A stretch of DNA of 64,000 bases from assembly GCA_902520195.1 (NCBI GenBank), contig CABYND010000007.1, positions 1 to 64,000 on the forward strand. Reading direction: 5' to 3'. Below are positions 1-8,669 of this stretch, piece after piece. Source of the stretch: Halieaceae bacterium. Its GTDB lineage: Bacteria; Pseudomonadota; Gammaproteobacteria; Pseudomonadales; Halieaceae. The notes below the pieces were generated by a model. That model was not told the DNA's origin. It did not search any database and saw only the letters and a list, made by a program, of their open reading frames with translations. The position numbers and the translations under genes were made by a program. The stretch's first letter is position 1. Each line of letters starts with the position of its first letter.

Positions 1-786
1 TGAGCCGAAGAACTCGTTGCTGCCAGTCTTCGTGACGGCGTTAATATTACAAGCCGAAAATCCGCCATAAACCACGTCCATGGGCGCCAGCTCAACGGCG
101 ACACTGGAGATGGCGTCGAAGGGGAAGGGCATCCTCTGGGTGGGGTAGCCGTTGCTGTTGAGGCCAAAGCCGTCGTTCAGTCGCACGCCGTCCACTGTCA
201 GGCTGTTATAGCGGGGGTTGGCGCCATTACATTGCACGGCATCGACATCGCCACGAGACTGGTCCACGTAGAGTCGGGGGTCCTGCTGGATAATGTCGTT
301 GATGTTCCGGTTGACCGACGGCGAGTCCTGAAGCGCGGCCAAATCAAACACGGCGTTGGGCCCCACCGCGGTGTCGACTGCGACCCGGGTACCCATCACA
401 ATCACTTCTTCTTCGGCGTCCAGGCGGTAGTTGATCACCTCGGACTGACCCACCGCCAGGGAGAGACCTGCGGTAGAGGCTTTCTGCCAACCGTTGGCGT
501 CGACCACGATGTCATAGGACACCCCGGCCGGTAGTCCGCGCACGGAGTAATAGCCACCTTCGTCAGTAGTGACGGTTTTACTGACGCCAGTGGCGTTGCT
601 GGTCACGATCACCGTGGCGCCGGCGAGCGCCTCACCACTGCTGGTGCTGACCGCACCGCGAACCGTCGCGGAGGTTTCCTGCGCATAAACGCCGGGAACA
701 GCTGTCGCCAAGCCCACCAAAGTGGCGCCGGCAACCGCCTTTGAGAGCACGCGGCCCGCGAAAAGGGACGCAAGAGGATGTTTCAT
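1..786 (-). CDS. TonB-dependent receptor with N-terminal carboxypeptidase-regulatory domain, 5' part only
   Basis: Outer-membrane active transporter energised by TonB; only the first 262 codons lie in the window and the barrel runs off the left edge. The translation has a signal peptide (cleavage likely after VYA, residue 35), a carboxypeptidase-regulatory-like beta-sandwich (about residues 38-120, with GEALAGATVIV and DEGGYYSVRGLPAG), a TonB-box-like EEVIVMGTR near residue 130, and a plug domain with NINDIIQQDP and YNSLTVDGVRLND. The ATG at 784-786 follows a good AGGAG. This Oar-like architecture is known for receptors of large or unusual substrates. The substrate cannot be read from sequence, but the Pho box upstream points to a phosphorus-containing ligand (inference). 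Confidence 0.9.
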   Translation of the reverse strand, partial: MKHPLASLFAGRVLSKAVAGATLVGLATAVPGVYAQETSATVRGAVSTSSGEALAGATVIVTSNATGVSKTVTTDEGGYYSVRGLPAGVSYDIVVDANGWQKASTAGLSLAVGQSEVINYRLDAEEEVIVMGTRVAVDTAVGPNAVFDLAALQDSPSVNRNINDIIQQDPRLYVDQSRGDVDAVQCNGANPRYNSLTVDGVRLNDGFGLNSNGYPTQRMPFPFDAISSVAVELAPMDVVYGGFSACNINAVTKTGSNEFFGS

Positions 787-857
787 AACGAGTCTCCTGG
801 GAAAAAGAAGCAGGTGAACAGGTTGGTGCAGCGCGCCAAGATCCTTCTCACGACCGT

Positions 858-891
858 ATTATGAGGTCGACCTGTGACAGCTTGGTGACAG
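858..891 (-). promoter_or_regulatory. PhoB box plus -10 element for the TonB-dependent receptor
   Basis: On the minus strand two perfect CTGTCAC heptamers (891-885 and 880-874) are separated by CAAG, followed by 10 bp (AGGTCGACCT) and a CATAAT -10 (863-858). Heptamer-4-heptamer-10-hexamer is the arrangement of E. coli PhoB-activated promoters such as phoA, where the box replaces the -35. The predicted transcript starts near 851, about 65 nt before the receptor ATG. The repeat and spacing are directly visible; PhoB control is inferred. The rest of 787-921 holds only the leader and the gap to the next gene. Confidence 0.75.
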
Positions 892-921
892 CCACCGAAA
901 TAGGCAAATTTTTTTGGCCTG

Positions 922-2031
922 TCAGGCTAATTCGGCGAGCAGGTTCTTGTTGTAGGCCTGCAGGCCTGATGTGTTCCCCGAACGCACCACCTTGGGCCAA
1001 TCCGGATTGGCGATCAGGGCCCGCCCAACAGCCACCAGATCGAAATCACCGCGGTCCATCATCTCAAGGAGGCGATCAATCGAGGCGGGTTCGCTGGTGG
1101 CGCCGTCACCCTCGCTGGGCTGTGACACAAAGTCCTGATCGAGGCTGACGCTGCCAACCGTAATCGTGGGCATCCCGGTGAGTTTCTTCACCCACCCCGC
1201 CAGATTCATATCAGAGTCATCGAACTCGGGCTCCCAGAACCGTCGCTGACTGCAATGGAAAGCATCGACACCGGCGTCGATCAATGGCTTTAAAAACGCT
1301 TCCAGCAACTGCGGCGTCGGGGCCAAGCGCGCGGCGAAGTCCTGCTGCTTCCACTGAGACCACCGCAGGATAATCGGGAAATCCGGTCCCACCTCGGATC
1401 GACAGGCCTCAATAACTTCGATCGCAAAGCGACCGCGCGCCTCCATCGAGCCACCATAGCCATCGGTACGCTGATTGGTGCCCTCCCAGAAAAACTGATC
1501 GATCAGATACCCGTGAGCGCCATGAATTTCCACGGCGTCAAAGCCCAACCGCTGTGCGTCTCGAGCTCCCTCCGCAAATGCACGTACCACATCATCAATG
1601 TCCTGCTGGGTCATCAGGTGGCGGGTGACCTTGCCGGGCACATTCATACCTGATGGCGTGTAACCGTTTACATCGCCCTCAGGCATCACGCCGCGCTTGC
1701 GCATACCGCCGCAGTGCCAGAGCTGTGGTGCAATTTTGCCCCCCTCCGCGTGAACGGCATCAACGATCGCCCTCCAGCCCGCCAAGCGCTCCTCACCATG
1801 AAAATAGGGCACGTCCGGATAGCCATTGGCTGCAATATGATTAGGACAAGTGCCTTCCGTAATAATGAGCCCCACACCCCCCGCCGCACGCCGCCGGTAA
1901 TACGCCGCAGAGGCCTCACCGGGGATGTTGTCCGGAGAATGGTTACGGGTCATGGGGGCCATGACGACACGGTTCTCGGTGCTCAGGGATTTGAGCAAGA
2001 AGGGATCAAATAAACGGTCGATTGCGGGCAC
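922..2031 (-). CDS. Old Yellow Enzyme family NADH:flavin oxidoreductase
   Basis: FMN-dependent TIM-barrel reductase that reduces activated C=C bonds (enones, nitro compounds or dienoyl-CoA); cytosolic. 369 aa, the length of a single-domain OYE. Visible family motifs are MAPMTRN (24-30), QLWH (103-106), HGAHGYLIDQF with the His-x2-His pair H170/H173, and RTDGYGG (188-194). The phosphate-binding end VGRALIANPDW is near 345. Start is GTG (2029-2031) with GAGG about 8 nt upstream. It lies 142 bp behind galE on the same strand, so it could be read with the gal operon, but nothing ties it to galactose use. Natural substrate unknown. Confidence 0.88.
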   Translation of the reverse strand: MPAIDRLFDPFLLKSLSTENRVVMAPMTRNHSPDNIPGEASAAYYRRRAAGGVGLIITEGTCPNHIAANGYPDVPYFHGEERLAGWRAIVDAVHAEGGKIAPQLWHCGGMRKRGVMPEGDVNGYTPSGMNVPGKVTRHLMTQQDIDDVVRAFAEGARDAQRLGFDAVEIHGAHGYLIDQFFWEGTNQRTDGYGGSMEARGRFAIEVIEACRSEVGPDFPIILRWSQWKQQDFAARLAPTPQLLEAFLKPLIDAGVDAFHCSQRRFWEPEFDDSDMNLAGWVKKLTGMPTITVGSVSLDQDFVSQPSEGDGATSEPASIDRLLEMMDRGDFDLVAVGRALIANPDWPKVVRSGNTSGLQAYNKNLLAELA

Positions 2032-2173
2032 GGGCTACCTCTTCAGCGCATGGTCTCAGGGTGGGTTCGGTGAGTGCGTCTCTGCACCGCACCGCTTGGC
2101 GAGCAGACTACCGCAAAAGCCGATACCGCGCCCTACTCCGTCTGGCTGATCACGCTGCCCTGCACTCGCTGGC

Positions 2174-3166
2174 CTATTTATGAAGCGCTCGGTCGATGTA
2201 ACCCTCAGGGTGGCGCTGCTGCCAGCGCCAGGCGCTGTCGATTATCTGTTCCAACGCCGGAAACTGCGGCGCCCACCCCAGCTCGTCACGAATCCGGTAG
2301 CTCGATGCGACCAAACGGGCAGGATCTCCCGCACGGCGCTGACCCACCCGCTCCGTGATGGCTGCGCCGGTGACTGCTCGCGCGGTTTCAATCACCTGGC
2401 GCACACTGAAGCCCTCACCATTCCCCAGGTTGTAAACCCGATTGCCTTGCTCCAGTGCCTGCAGGGCGAGGACATGGGCGTCGGCTAGGTCCAACACATG
2501 AATGTAGTCACGGATGCAGGTGCCGTCGGGCGTATCGTAGTCATCGCCAAAGATCGTGATGTGCTCGCGATGCCCGGCTGCGACCTGCAACACCAAAGGA
2601 ATGAGATGGGTTTCCGGCGTGTGATGCTCACCTCGCGCTTCACTGGCCCCCGCGGCATTGAAATACCGCAGGCTTGCGAAGCGCAGACCCTTTGTCTGCG
2701 ACAGCCAGTGTAGCGCCCGCTCGAGCGCCCATTTGGATTCACCGTAGGGGCTGCCCGGCGCAATCGGTGCCTGCTCGTCAATCACAGCGCTGGCCGGTGC
2801 GCCGAAGAGATTGGCCGTTGAGGACAGAATGAAGCGCTCGACACCACCTGAGACGCAAGCGTCGAGCAAATTCAGGCCGTTCATCACGTTGTCGCGCAGG
2901 TAGGCGAAAGGTGCATCCATCGACTCCCCCACCAGCGAGCGCGCCGCGAAGTGCATCACGGCGTCGGGTCGGTGCTGGTCAATGGCCTCACGGATCTTCT
3001 GCGGGGATGCCAGATCACCCTGCACCCATTCAGCGTCCGCGGGCACAGCCGCCCGATGCCCTTGCGACAGGTTGTCGAAGACCGCCACTTCGTAGCCTCG
3101 ATTCAGCAGTACTTCGCTCGTGACGCTACCGATATAGCCTGCGCCACCGGTGACCAATACTTTCAT
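2174..3166 (-). CDS. galE: UDP-glucose 4-epimerase
   Basis: Interconverts UDP-galactose and UDP-glucose, the last step of the Leloir pathway; cytosolic NAD-dependent SDR enzyme. 330 aa from the chosen ATG (3164-3166), which places the Rossmann motif GGAGYIG at residues 7-13; an 18-codon upstream extension is open but would add no conserved sequence. Catalytic residues S116, Y141 and K145 (SSTANLFG, then YGESKW) are intact. It is the last gene of galK-galT-galE, 58 bp after galT. It may also supply UDP-galactose for surface polysaccharide, since galU and manBC are 20 kb away. Confidence 0.95.
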   Translation of the reverse strand: MKVLVTGGAGYIGSVTSEVLLNRGYEVAVFDNLSQGHRAAVPADAEWVQGDLASPQKIREAIDQHRPDAVMHFAARSLVGESMDAPFAYLRDNVMNGLNLLDACVSGGVERFILSSTANLFGAPASAVIDEQAPIAPGSPYGESKWALERALHWLSQTKGLRFASLRYFNAAGASEARGEHHTPETHLIPLVLQVAAGHREHITIFGDDYDTPDGTCIRDYIHVLDLADAHVLALQALEQGNRVYNLGNGEGFSVRQVIETARAVTGAAITERVGQRRAGDPARLVASSYRIRDELGWAPQFPALEQIIDSAWRWQQRHPEGYIDRALHK

Positions 3167-3224
3167 CGTGTTCTCTGTCAGGGCACTGAGTGGCTTTGAT
3201 GAGTCTGCCCCATATCCCACTTAC

Positions 3225-4262
3225 TCAGAGATTCTGTCTGAGCTTTTCTGCAGCTGCCTCTGGTGTCAGATCGCGCTGCGCCTCGCTCAGCATCTCATAC
3301 CCCACCATGTGTTTGCGCACACCTGTGGGGCGAAGCAGTGGAGGGTAGAAATGCGCATGGAGCTGCCAATGCGGCGCTGGGCCGCTGCCGGGCGCACCAT
3401 GCCAACCCATGGTGTAGGGGCAACAGGTATCAAACAATGCGTTGTAGCCACGAAGCAAGCGGGGGAGTATTTGTGCGAGCGACAGTTGCTCGGACTCGGT
3501 CAGAGCATCGAGGTGATCGATTTGGCGCCGCGGCAACAATAGCGTCTCGAAGGGCCACATTGCCCAATAAGGCACCAGCACTGTCCAATGGTTTTCCTGA
3601 ATAACAAGGCGCTCCTCTAGCCGCTCTTCCTCGGCCCGGTAGATCTCCAGCAGCGACTCTCCCTCCGCTTCAAACAAAGCCTGCTGCTGAGCCAACTCTT
3701 TCGCTCCCTCGTTGGGAACCGTATCGACTGCCCAGATCTGCCCGTGAGGGTGCGCATTCGAGCACCCCATTATCTCACCCCGATTCTCGAACACCTGCAC
3801 CCACTGGTGGCTCTGGCGCAGAGCCCCAACCTCCGATGCCCACAGCAGCACCACCGCCAACGCCTCTTGCTCGGTCATGTCAGCCAATGTCTTGTTGTGA
3901 TCAGGGTGATAGCAGAGTACCCGGCAACGACCGGCAACCGGCTCCGATCTGAAGAGTGCCGATGGCTCCCCCGAATCGCGGGCATCGGCTTCAGCTGACT
4001 CTTTATCGAACCCTGTCCCCACAGCAGGGAAATCGTTATCGAATGCCCAGGGGGCGGTGTAAGGTGCGTTCACTTGGCCACTCACGCGTGTGTTGCCCGG
4101 ACAGAGATAACAGTCGGAATCGTAACTTACCCCAACGCTGCCAGAGGCGGAGCTCTCCTCACCCTGCCAGGGACGCTGTGCGCGTTGAGGCGAGACCGTG
4201 ACCCACTCACCCGTCAGCGCGTTGCGACGACGATGGGGGCGTTGGGATAACAAATCAGTCAT
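3225..4262 (-). CDS. galT: galactose-1-phosphate uridylyltransferase
   Basis: Swaps galactose-1-phosphate for glucose-1-phosphate on UDP through a covalent uridylyl-histidine. 345 aa from the ATG at 4260-4262, which overlaps the galK stop by four bases (ATGA), so translation is probably coupled. The active-site SNAHPHGQIW carries nucleophile H173, and C51-x2-C54 matches the zinc cysteines of the E. coli enzyme. The C-terminal half has the second GalT domain (HAHFYPPLLR). An in-frame upstream extension into galK was rejected as the start. Confidence 0.95.
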   Translation of the reverse strand: MTDLLSQRPHRRRNALTGEWVTVSPQRAQRPWQGEESSASGSVGVSYDSDCYLCPGNTRVSGQVNAPYTAPWAFDNDFPAVGTGFDKESAEADARDSGEPSALFRSEPVAGRCRVLCYHPDHNKTLADMTEQEALAVVLLWASEVGALRQSHQWVQVFENRGEIMGCSNAHPHGQIWAVDTVPNEGAKELAQQQALFEAEGESLLEIYRAEEERLEERLVIQENHWTVLVPYWAMWPFETLLLPRRQIDHLDALTESEQLSLAQILPRLLRGYNALFDTCCPYTMGWHGAPGSGPAPHWQLHAHFYPPLLRPTGVRKHMVGYEMLSEAQRDLTPEAAAEKLRQNL

Positions 4263-5431
4263 AGGGCGGCACAGATCTCTCGGGCGCCAGCGCCGGCCTG
4301 CACACGATAACACCCGGGTGCCCAACCCATTCGGTCGTTATACTGGCCACTGATACGGTCTGCGACACCTTCGAACTGGTCTGTCTCGACCAAAGCAATG
4401 ACGCAACCACCAAAGCCGCCGCCGGTCATTCTGGCACCATAAACCCCTCGCTCGACCGTCGCGAGCTCTACTAACAAATCAAGCTCCCGGCAGGACACTT
4501 CGTAGTCATCCCGCAAAGACCGATGGCTGCCCGTCATCAACGCCCCTAAGCGATCCCAGCAACCTTGCTCGATCGCCGTCACGGCATCGCGAACCCGCTC
4601 GTTTTCCGTCACCACGTGGGTAACCCGCTGGTGCAACACCCCCTCATCTTTTAACCGCGCCAGCTGGTCGGGGCTCACTTCGCGGAGCGAGTTCACTCCC
4701 AGCAACGCGCTGGCTCGCTCGCATTCGGCGCGTCTCTGGGCGTAAGCCCCCTCAGCGAGTGAATGAGAAACGCCGGAGTGAATCACCAGCAGAGCCAGCG
4801 CCTGCGAGTCAAAAGGGACTGACCGCGCGGTCTGATCCAGGCAATCGAGGAGCAGCGCCTGCCCGGACGCTGCCAACTCCACCACGGTCTGATCCATGAT
4901 CCCGCAAGGCACGCCGGCCATATCACGCTCGGCCTGCACGCTGGCCTGAATCCGCTCGGCGGGGGTTAAGGTCTGACCGGTTACCGCCTCCAGGAGGTGC
5001 GCCGTCGCCAACTCGAGCGCGGCACTGCTGGATAACCCGCCCCCCATCGGGACACTGGATACGACAGCCACGTCGAGCCCGGGGCAGCGTACATCATGCT
5101 GATCGTATTGGGCGATGACGCCCTGGATGTAGCGCATCCAGGGCTTGCCATGCGGCGTGTGTAACTGATCGAGTGACAGACTCCGCTCCTCAGCCATCGC
5201 CGAACTCCGCACCCGGATCTGGCCGGGCACGCCCGGTGCGGCGGCCATCGCGATGTAGCGGTCAATCGCCATGGGGAGCACCCTGCCCTGGTTATAGTCC
5301 GTGTGTTCGCCGATCAGATTGACCCGACCCGGAGACGCCGCCTGCCAGCGAGCGGCTTGACCCGATAGCTCAGCCACGTCTGCCGATGCCGACTCGATAA
5401 GCGAGGCCAATGAAGGGTTGGATTCAATCAT
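4259..5431 (-). CDS. galK: galactokinase
   Basis: Phosphorylates galactose at C1 with ATP, entry step of the Leloir pathway; cytosolic GHMP kinase. 390 aa. Visible motifs: galactokinase signature GRVNLIGEHTDYN (35-47), ATP loop GGGLSSSA (130-137), catalytic D180 in GIMDQTVV, and third GHMP motif MTGGGFGG near 345. First gene of galK-galT-galE, an order different from E. coli galETKM. No mutarotase, repressor or galactose transporter is adjacent. Its upstream region (5432-5561) is shared with the divergent cryptochrome gene; I saw no convincing promoter there. Confidence 0.95.
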   Translation of the reverse strand: MIESNPSLASLIESASADVAELSGQAARWQAASPGRVNLIGEHTDYNQGRVLPMAIDRYIAMAAAPGVPGQIRVRSSAMAEERSLSLDQLHTPHGKPWMRYIQGVIAQYDQHDVRCPGLDVAVVSSVPMGGGLSSSAALELATAHLLEAVTGQTLTPAERIQASVQAERDMAGVPCGIMDQTVVELAASGQALLLDCLDQTARSVPFDSQALALLVIHSGVSHSLAEGAYAQRRAECERASALLGVNSLREVSPDQLARLKDEGVLHQRVTHVVTENERVRDAVTAIEQGCWDRLGALMTGSHRSLRDDYEVSCRELDLLVELATVERGVYGARMTGGGFGGCVIALVETDQFEGVADRISGQYNDRMGWAPGCYRVQAGAGAREICAAL

Positions 5432-5561
5432 ACCGGTGGCAGTTATCTGTCGAGATCCGGTTCGCTGGGCCCACGGGTGAAGCTGGGCACTATTGGGTCA
5501 CGGCCGATCCGTGATTTACGGGCCAGCGTACACCAGAACACTCTCTGCGGGGCGAGCCACC

Positions 5562-6863
5562 ATGCGTCAACTCCACTGGTTCCAGACAGATCTGCGCTTG
5601 GCAGACAATCCGGCGTTGTCCAGTGCGCAGGGCGCAGACTCGCTCCTCTGTATTTACCTGATGCCAAAGCCTAGGCCTTGGTGCAACCTCACAGGCCTCG
5701 GCCCGCAGCGGGATCGGTTTCTGCGCGAGTCCTTGCAGGAATTGAAGGAGCAGCTCCAGACTTTAGGTCAGGACCTGATGGTCCTCGAGGGCTCTCCCGA
5801 GCTGGTGTTGCCCAATATTGTGGACCGTTTCAGCATTGACCAAGTCACCACCAGCTATACACCCGGCTGGCACGAAACCCAAGCCATCGCGTTCCTAGAG
5901 CAAAAACTGCCTGCGACGCTCTCCGTTTTTCGCGGCAGCACACTGTTCGATGCCGAGCAGTTCCCCTTCGAGCTGGAAGATTTGCCCGATACCTTCTCGC
6001 CATTTCGGCGCAAGGTAGAAAAACTCAACATCAGCAGTCCCATGACAGCACCGAGCACGCTGCCGCCCCCACCCTCGGCGCAATTTGATGCGATTCCCAA
6101 AGCCGTGGCCTCACCGCACCCCGGCTTACCGCTCCCCGGCGGGAGTGCAGCCGGCCTCAGGCGCCTCGATCAGTTTTTGTTTCAAACACATGCCATTGCC
6201 GACTACAAAAAAACCCGCAACGATCTCGATGGATTGAGCGGCTCGAGCACGCTCTCACCGTGGCTCGCGAGCGGAGCGCTATCTGCGCGCACAGTGGCCC
6301 ACGCAATTTTCCGCTACGAGCGAGAACACGTCGCCAATGACTCCACCTACTGGCTTTACTTCGAACTGTTGTGGCGGGAGTTTTTTCATTGGCGCGCCGT
6401 GATCGACGGCCAATCACTATTCCGTCAGGGCGGTCGCTCGGGTCGAAGGCTACTGACCACCTTTGAGCCACGTCACTTTGCACGATGGTGCGCCGGCGAC
6501 ACCGACTATCCTCTGGTCAATGCACTGATGCGACAGTTAGTTGCCACCGGCTGGATGAGCAACCGGGGTCGCCAGATCGCCGCCTCGTGCCTCATCCATG
6601 AACTCGGACTCGACTGGCGCTATGGCGCGGCCTTCTTTGAACAACAACTCATCGACTACGACGTGGGCAGCAACTATGGCAATTGGCAGTACATTGCGGG
6701 AGTGGGCTCGGATCCGCGCGGGGGCCGGCAGTTCAATCTGGCCAAGCAGGCCGCACAATACGACCCGGACGACACCTTTACCCTAAAGTGGGACGGGCTC
6801 CGCCCGACGCAACCGGAACATGTGGTGGATGGTGCTGACTGGCCCATCACGGATCAGAACTGA
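5562..6863 (+). CDS. DASH-family cryptochrome / photolyase
   Basis: FAD-containing blue-light protein; DASH cryptochromes repair cyclobutane pyrimidine dimers in single-stranded or looped DNA and may signal. 433 aa from the ATG at 5562, putting the photolyase N-terminus at residue 1 (LHWFQTDLRL); a 23-codon upstream extension has no family sequence. The antenna-domain half is followed by the FAD-binding domain with LSPWLASGALS (231-241), WLYFELLWREFFHW (264-277), TGWMSNRGRQ (329-338) and the DASH hallmark DYDVGSNYGNWQY (365-377). The stop overlaps the next start (TGATG). Residues 160-195 form a Pro-rich linker. Confidence 0.92.
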   Translation: MRQLHWFQTDLRLADNPALSSAQGADSLLCIYLMPKPRPWCNLTGLGPQRDRFLRESLQELKEQLQTLGQDLMVLEGSPELVLPNIVDRFSIDQVTTSYTPGWHETQAIAFLEQKLPATLSVFRGSTLFDAEQFPFELEDLPDTFSPFRRKVEKLNISSPMTAPSTLPPPPSAQFDAIPKAVASPHPGLPLPGGSAAGLRRLDQFLFQTHAIADYKKTRNDLDGLSGSSTLSPWLASGALSARTVAHAIFRYEREHVANDSTYWLYFELLWREFFHWRAVIDGQSLFRQGGRSGRRLLTTFEPRHFARWCAGDTDYPLVNALMRQLVATGWMSNRGRQIAASCLIHELGLDWRYGAAFFEQQLIDYDVGSNYGNWQYIAGVGSDPRGGRQFNLAKQAAQYDPDDTFTLKWDGLRPTQPEHVVDGADWPITDQN

Positions 6864-7039
6864 TGGCGCATCGGAAGAAATCTGACCTGCCCACAAAGAT
6901 CTGCCCGATTTGCGAACGCCCCTTCAGTTGGCGAGCGCGCTGGAAGCATCAGTGGGACCAGATCGTGTATTGCTCGAAACGCTGCAGCGGCCAACGCGGG
7001 CGCAAAGGCAAGTCCGTGTTACCCGCAGCTGACGCCTAG
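6863..7039 (+). CDS. DUF2256 small zinc-finger protein
   Basis: 58-aa protein of unknown function that matches the DUF2256 pattern: basic N-terminus, SDLPTKICPIC, PFSWRARWKHQWD, then YCSKRC. Cysteines C14, C17, C37 and C41 form a likely zinc ribbon, followed by a basic tail, which suggests nucleic-acid or protein binding. The ATG shares a base with the cryptochrome stop (TGATG), so translation is coupled. The family is known to occur beside cryptochrome/photolyase genes. Its stop overlaps, on the opposite strand, the stop of the iron-sulfur photolyase gene (CTAG at 7036-7039). An accessory role in light-dependent repair is inference. Confidence 0.85.
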   Translation: MAHRKKSDLPTKICPICERPFSWRARWKHQWDQIVYCSKRCSGQRGRKGKSVLPAADA

Positions 7040-8565
7040 AGCTCGGCAATTTGCTCGAGGGTGTGGTCCGCCCACTGGATTACCGCCTCGCGATCCTCAT
7101 CGCTTCGTTTTCTCCAGCCACCGAGAATCAAGCCCATGCGGGGGTTTTGGCTCAATAGCGCGTTATGACGATCGATAAAGTGCCAATAAAGACTGTTGTA
7201 GGGGCAGGCGTCCTCTCCCGTGACGTACTTGGGGTCATAGCGGCAGGCCTTGCAATGATTGCCCTGCTTCTGAATGTATTTGCCGCTGGCCGCATAGGGC
7301 TTTGACGCCATGATGCCGCCATCGGCGAACAGCGCCATCCCCAGCGTGTTGGGCAGTTCGACCCACTCGTAAGCGTCGAGATAAACCCCGAGATACCAGT
7401 CACACACTTCGGGCACACTGAGCCCGGCAATGAGCGCAAAGTTGCCGATCACCATGAGCCGCTGGATATGGTGGGCGTAGCCGAGATCCAGCGACTGCCG
7501 CAGCGCTTGAGAGAGACAGCGCATTTCCGTGTCACCTGTCCAGAACCACTCCGGTAATGGCCTGACTGCCGATAACGCATTGCGCTCGCGATAATCAGGC
7601 ATGTGGTGCCAGTACAGGCCGCGCACATACTCGCGCCAACCCAGCACCTGCCGGATAAAACCCTCTGCCGCGGAGAGGGAGCAATGACCCCGCCGATAGG
7701 CCGCCTCCACCTGCTCACAAACAGGTAACGGGTCCAGCAAACCGCAATTGAGGTACATGGAAATCAGGCCGTGAAAAAGCCAGGGCGACTCCTCGGCCAG
7801 CGCATCCTGATAGGTGCCAAAGGCGGGCAGCGCGTGCTCACAAAACCAGTCAATCTCGACCTGTGCCGCTTCATGGGTGACAGCCCAACGAAAGGTCGAC
7901 AGGTCTCCCGGGTGGTCCGGAAAAGCAACCTCTACTATGGCAATCACCGCGCGGGTGATGTCATCGTGCTCGGGTTCGGATCGCGGCGGGATCTCACATT
8001 GCTCGCGCCAGCCGGTGCGGTTGTCGGCATCATAATTCCACTTGCCCCCCTCGGGCTGATCAGCATCCATCAAAATTCCGTAACGCTTGCGCATATCGCG
8101 ATAAAAATACTCCATGCGCAGCTGTTTGCGGCCAGAAGCCCAGTCTGAAAAATCCTGTCTGGAAGCAAGAAACCGGGTGTCTTCAAGGAGCTCAATAGGA
8201 ACACCCAAAGTATCGGACCAACTCCTCATCTGCTCGAGCAACCGATACTCTCCGGGCTCGCAGATGAGTAGCCGCTCATAGCGCCACTGCTCCTGTGCCT
8301 GCTCGCAGGCCGCGAGCAATGAGGGGAGAGACTCCTCATAAGGGTAATAAGCCACCTGATAACCACGCTTACTCAACGCCTTGGCGAAGTGACGCATCGC
8401 GCTGAAAAGGAGCACGATCTTGTGGCGGTTGTGGCGGACGTAGCTGGCCTCCTCGCAAACTTCGGCAAGGATCACCACCGCGGTCTCGGGATCGGCTTGC
8501 TGCAGCGCGGGGTGACTCCAGCTCAGCTGGTCCCCCAACAACAAAATCGCGGTCTCTCGGCTCAT
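7036..8565 (-). CDS. iron-sulfur bacterial (6-4) photolyase / cryptochrome (PhrB/CryB type)
   Basis: Light-driven repair of (6-4) photoproducts, with FAD, a lumazine-type antenna and a [4Fe-4S] cluster. 509 aa from the ATG at 8563-8565; a 37-codon upstream extension was rejected. With this start the cluster cysteines fall at C350, C438, C441 and C454 (NHCKACRYDP, EDACPYNS), the numbers known for Agrobacterium PhrB, which supports both family and start. The conserved GYAHHIQRLMVIGNF near 362-376 carries the active-site histidines. It converges on the DASH/DUF2256 pair and diverges from the dipeptidase gene with 104 bp between. Confidence 0.93.
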   Translation of the reverse strand: MSRETAILLLGDQLSWSHPALQQADPETAVVILAEVCEEASYVRHNRHKIVLLFSAMRHFAKALSKRGYQVAYYPYEESLPSLLAACEQAQEQWRYERLLICEPGEYRLLEQMRSWSDTLGVPIELLEDTRFLASRQDFSDWASGRKQLRMEYFYRDMRKRYGILMDADQPEGGKWNYDADNRTGWREQCEIPPRSEPEHDDITRAVIAIVEVAFPDHPGDLSTFRWAVTHEAAQVEIDWFCEHALPAFGTYQDALAEESPWLFHGLISMYLNCGLLDPLPVCEQVEAAYRRGHCSLSAAEGFIRQVLGWREYVRGLYWHHMPDYRERNALSAVRPLPEWFWTGDTEMRCLSQALRQSLDLGYAHHIQRLMVIGNFALIAGLSVPEVCDWYLGVYLDAYEWVELPNTLGMALFADGGIMASKPYAASGKYIQKQGNHCKACRYDPKYVTGEDACPYNSLYWHFIDRHNALLSQNPRMGLILGGWRKRSDEDREAVIQWADHTLEQIAEL

Positions 8566-8669
8566 GCGGGGAATACGGTGGCTGTCCCGCGACAGACCGG
8601 TTGCCCGGCTGTTTGAAACCGGACAGACTGCGGACACCCCCATCCACGGAGTCTCAAGGAGGTCGCCCC

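Noticed and set aside
5432..5561. Light-responsive (LitR/CarH-type) operator between galK and the cryptochrome gene
   Set aside because: No convincing inverted repeat with -35/-10 spacing and no MerR-family regulator in the window.
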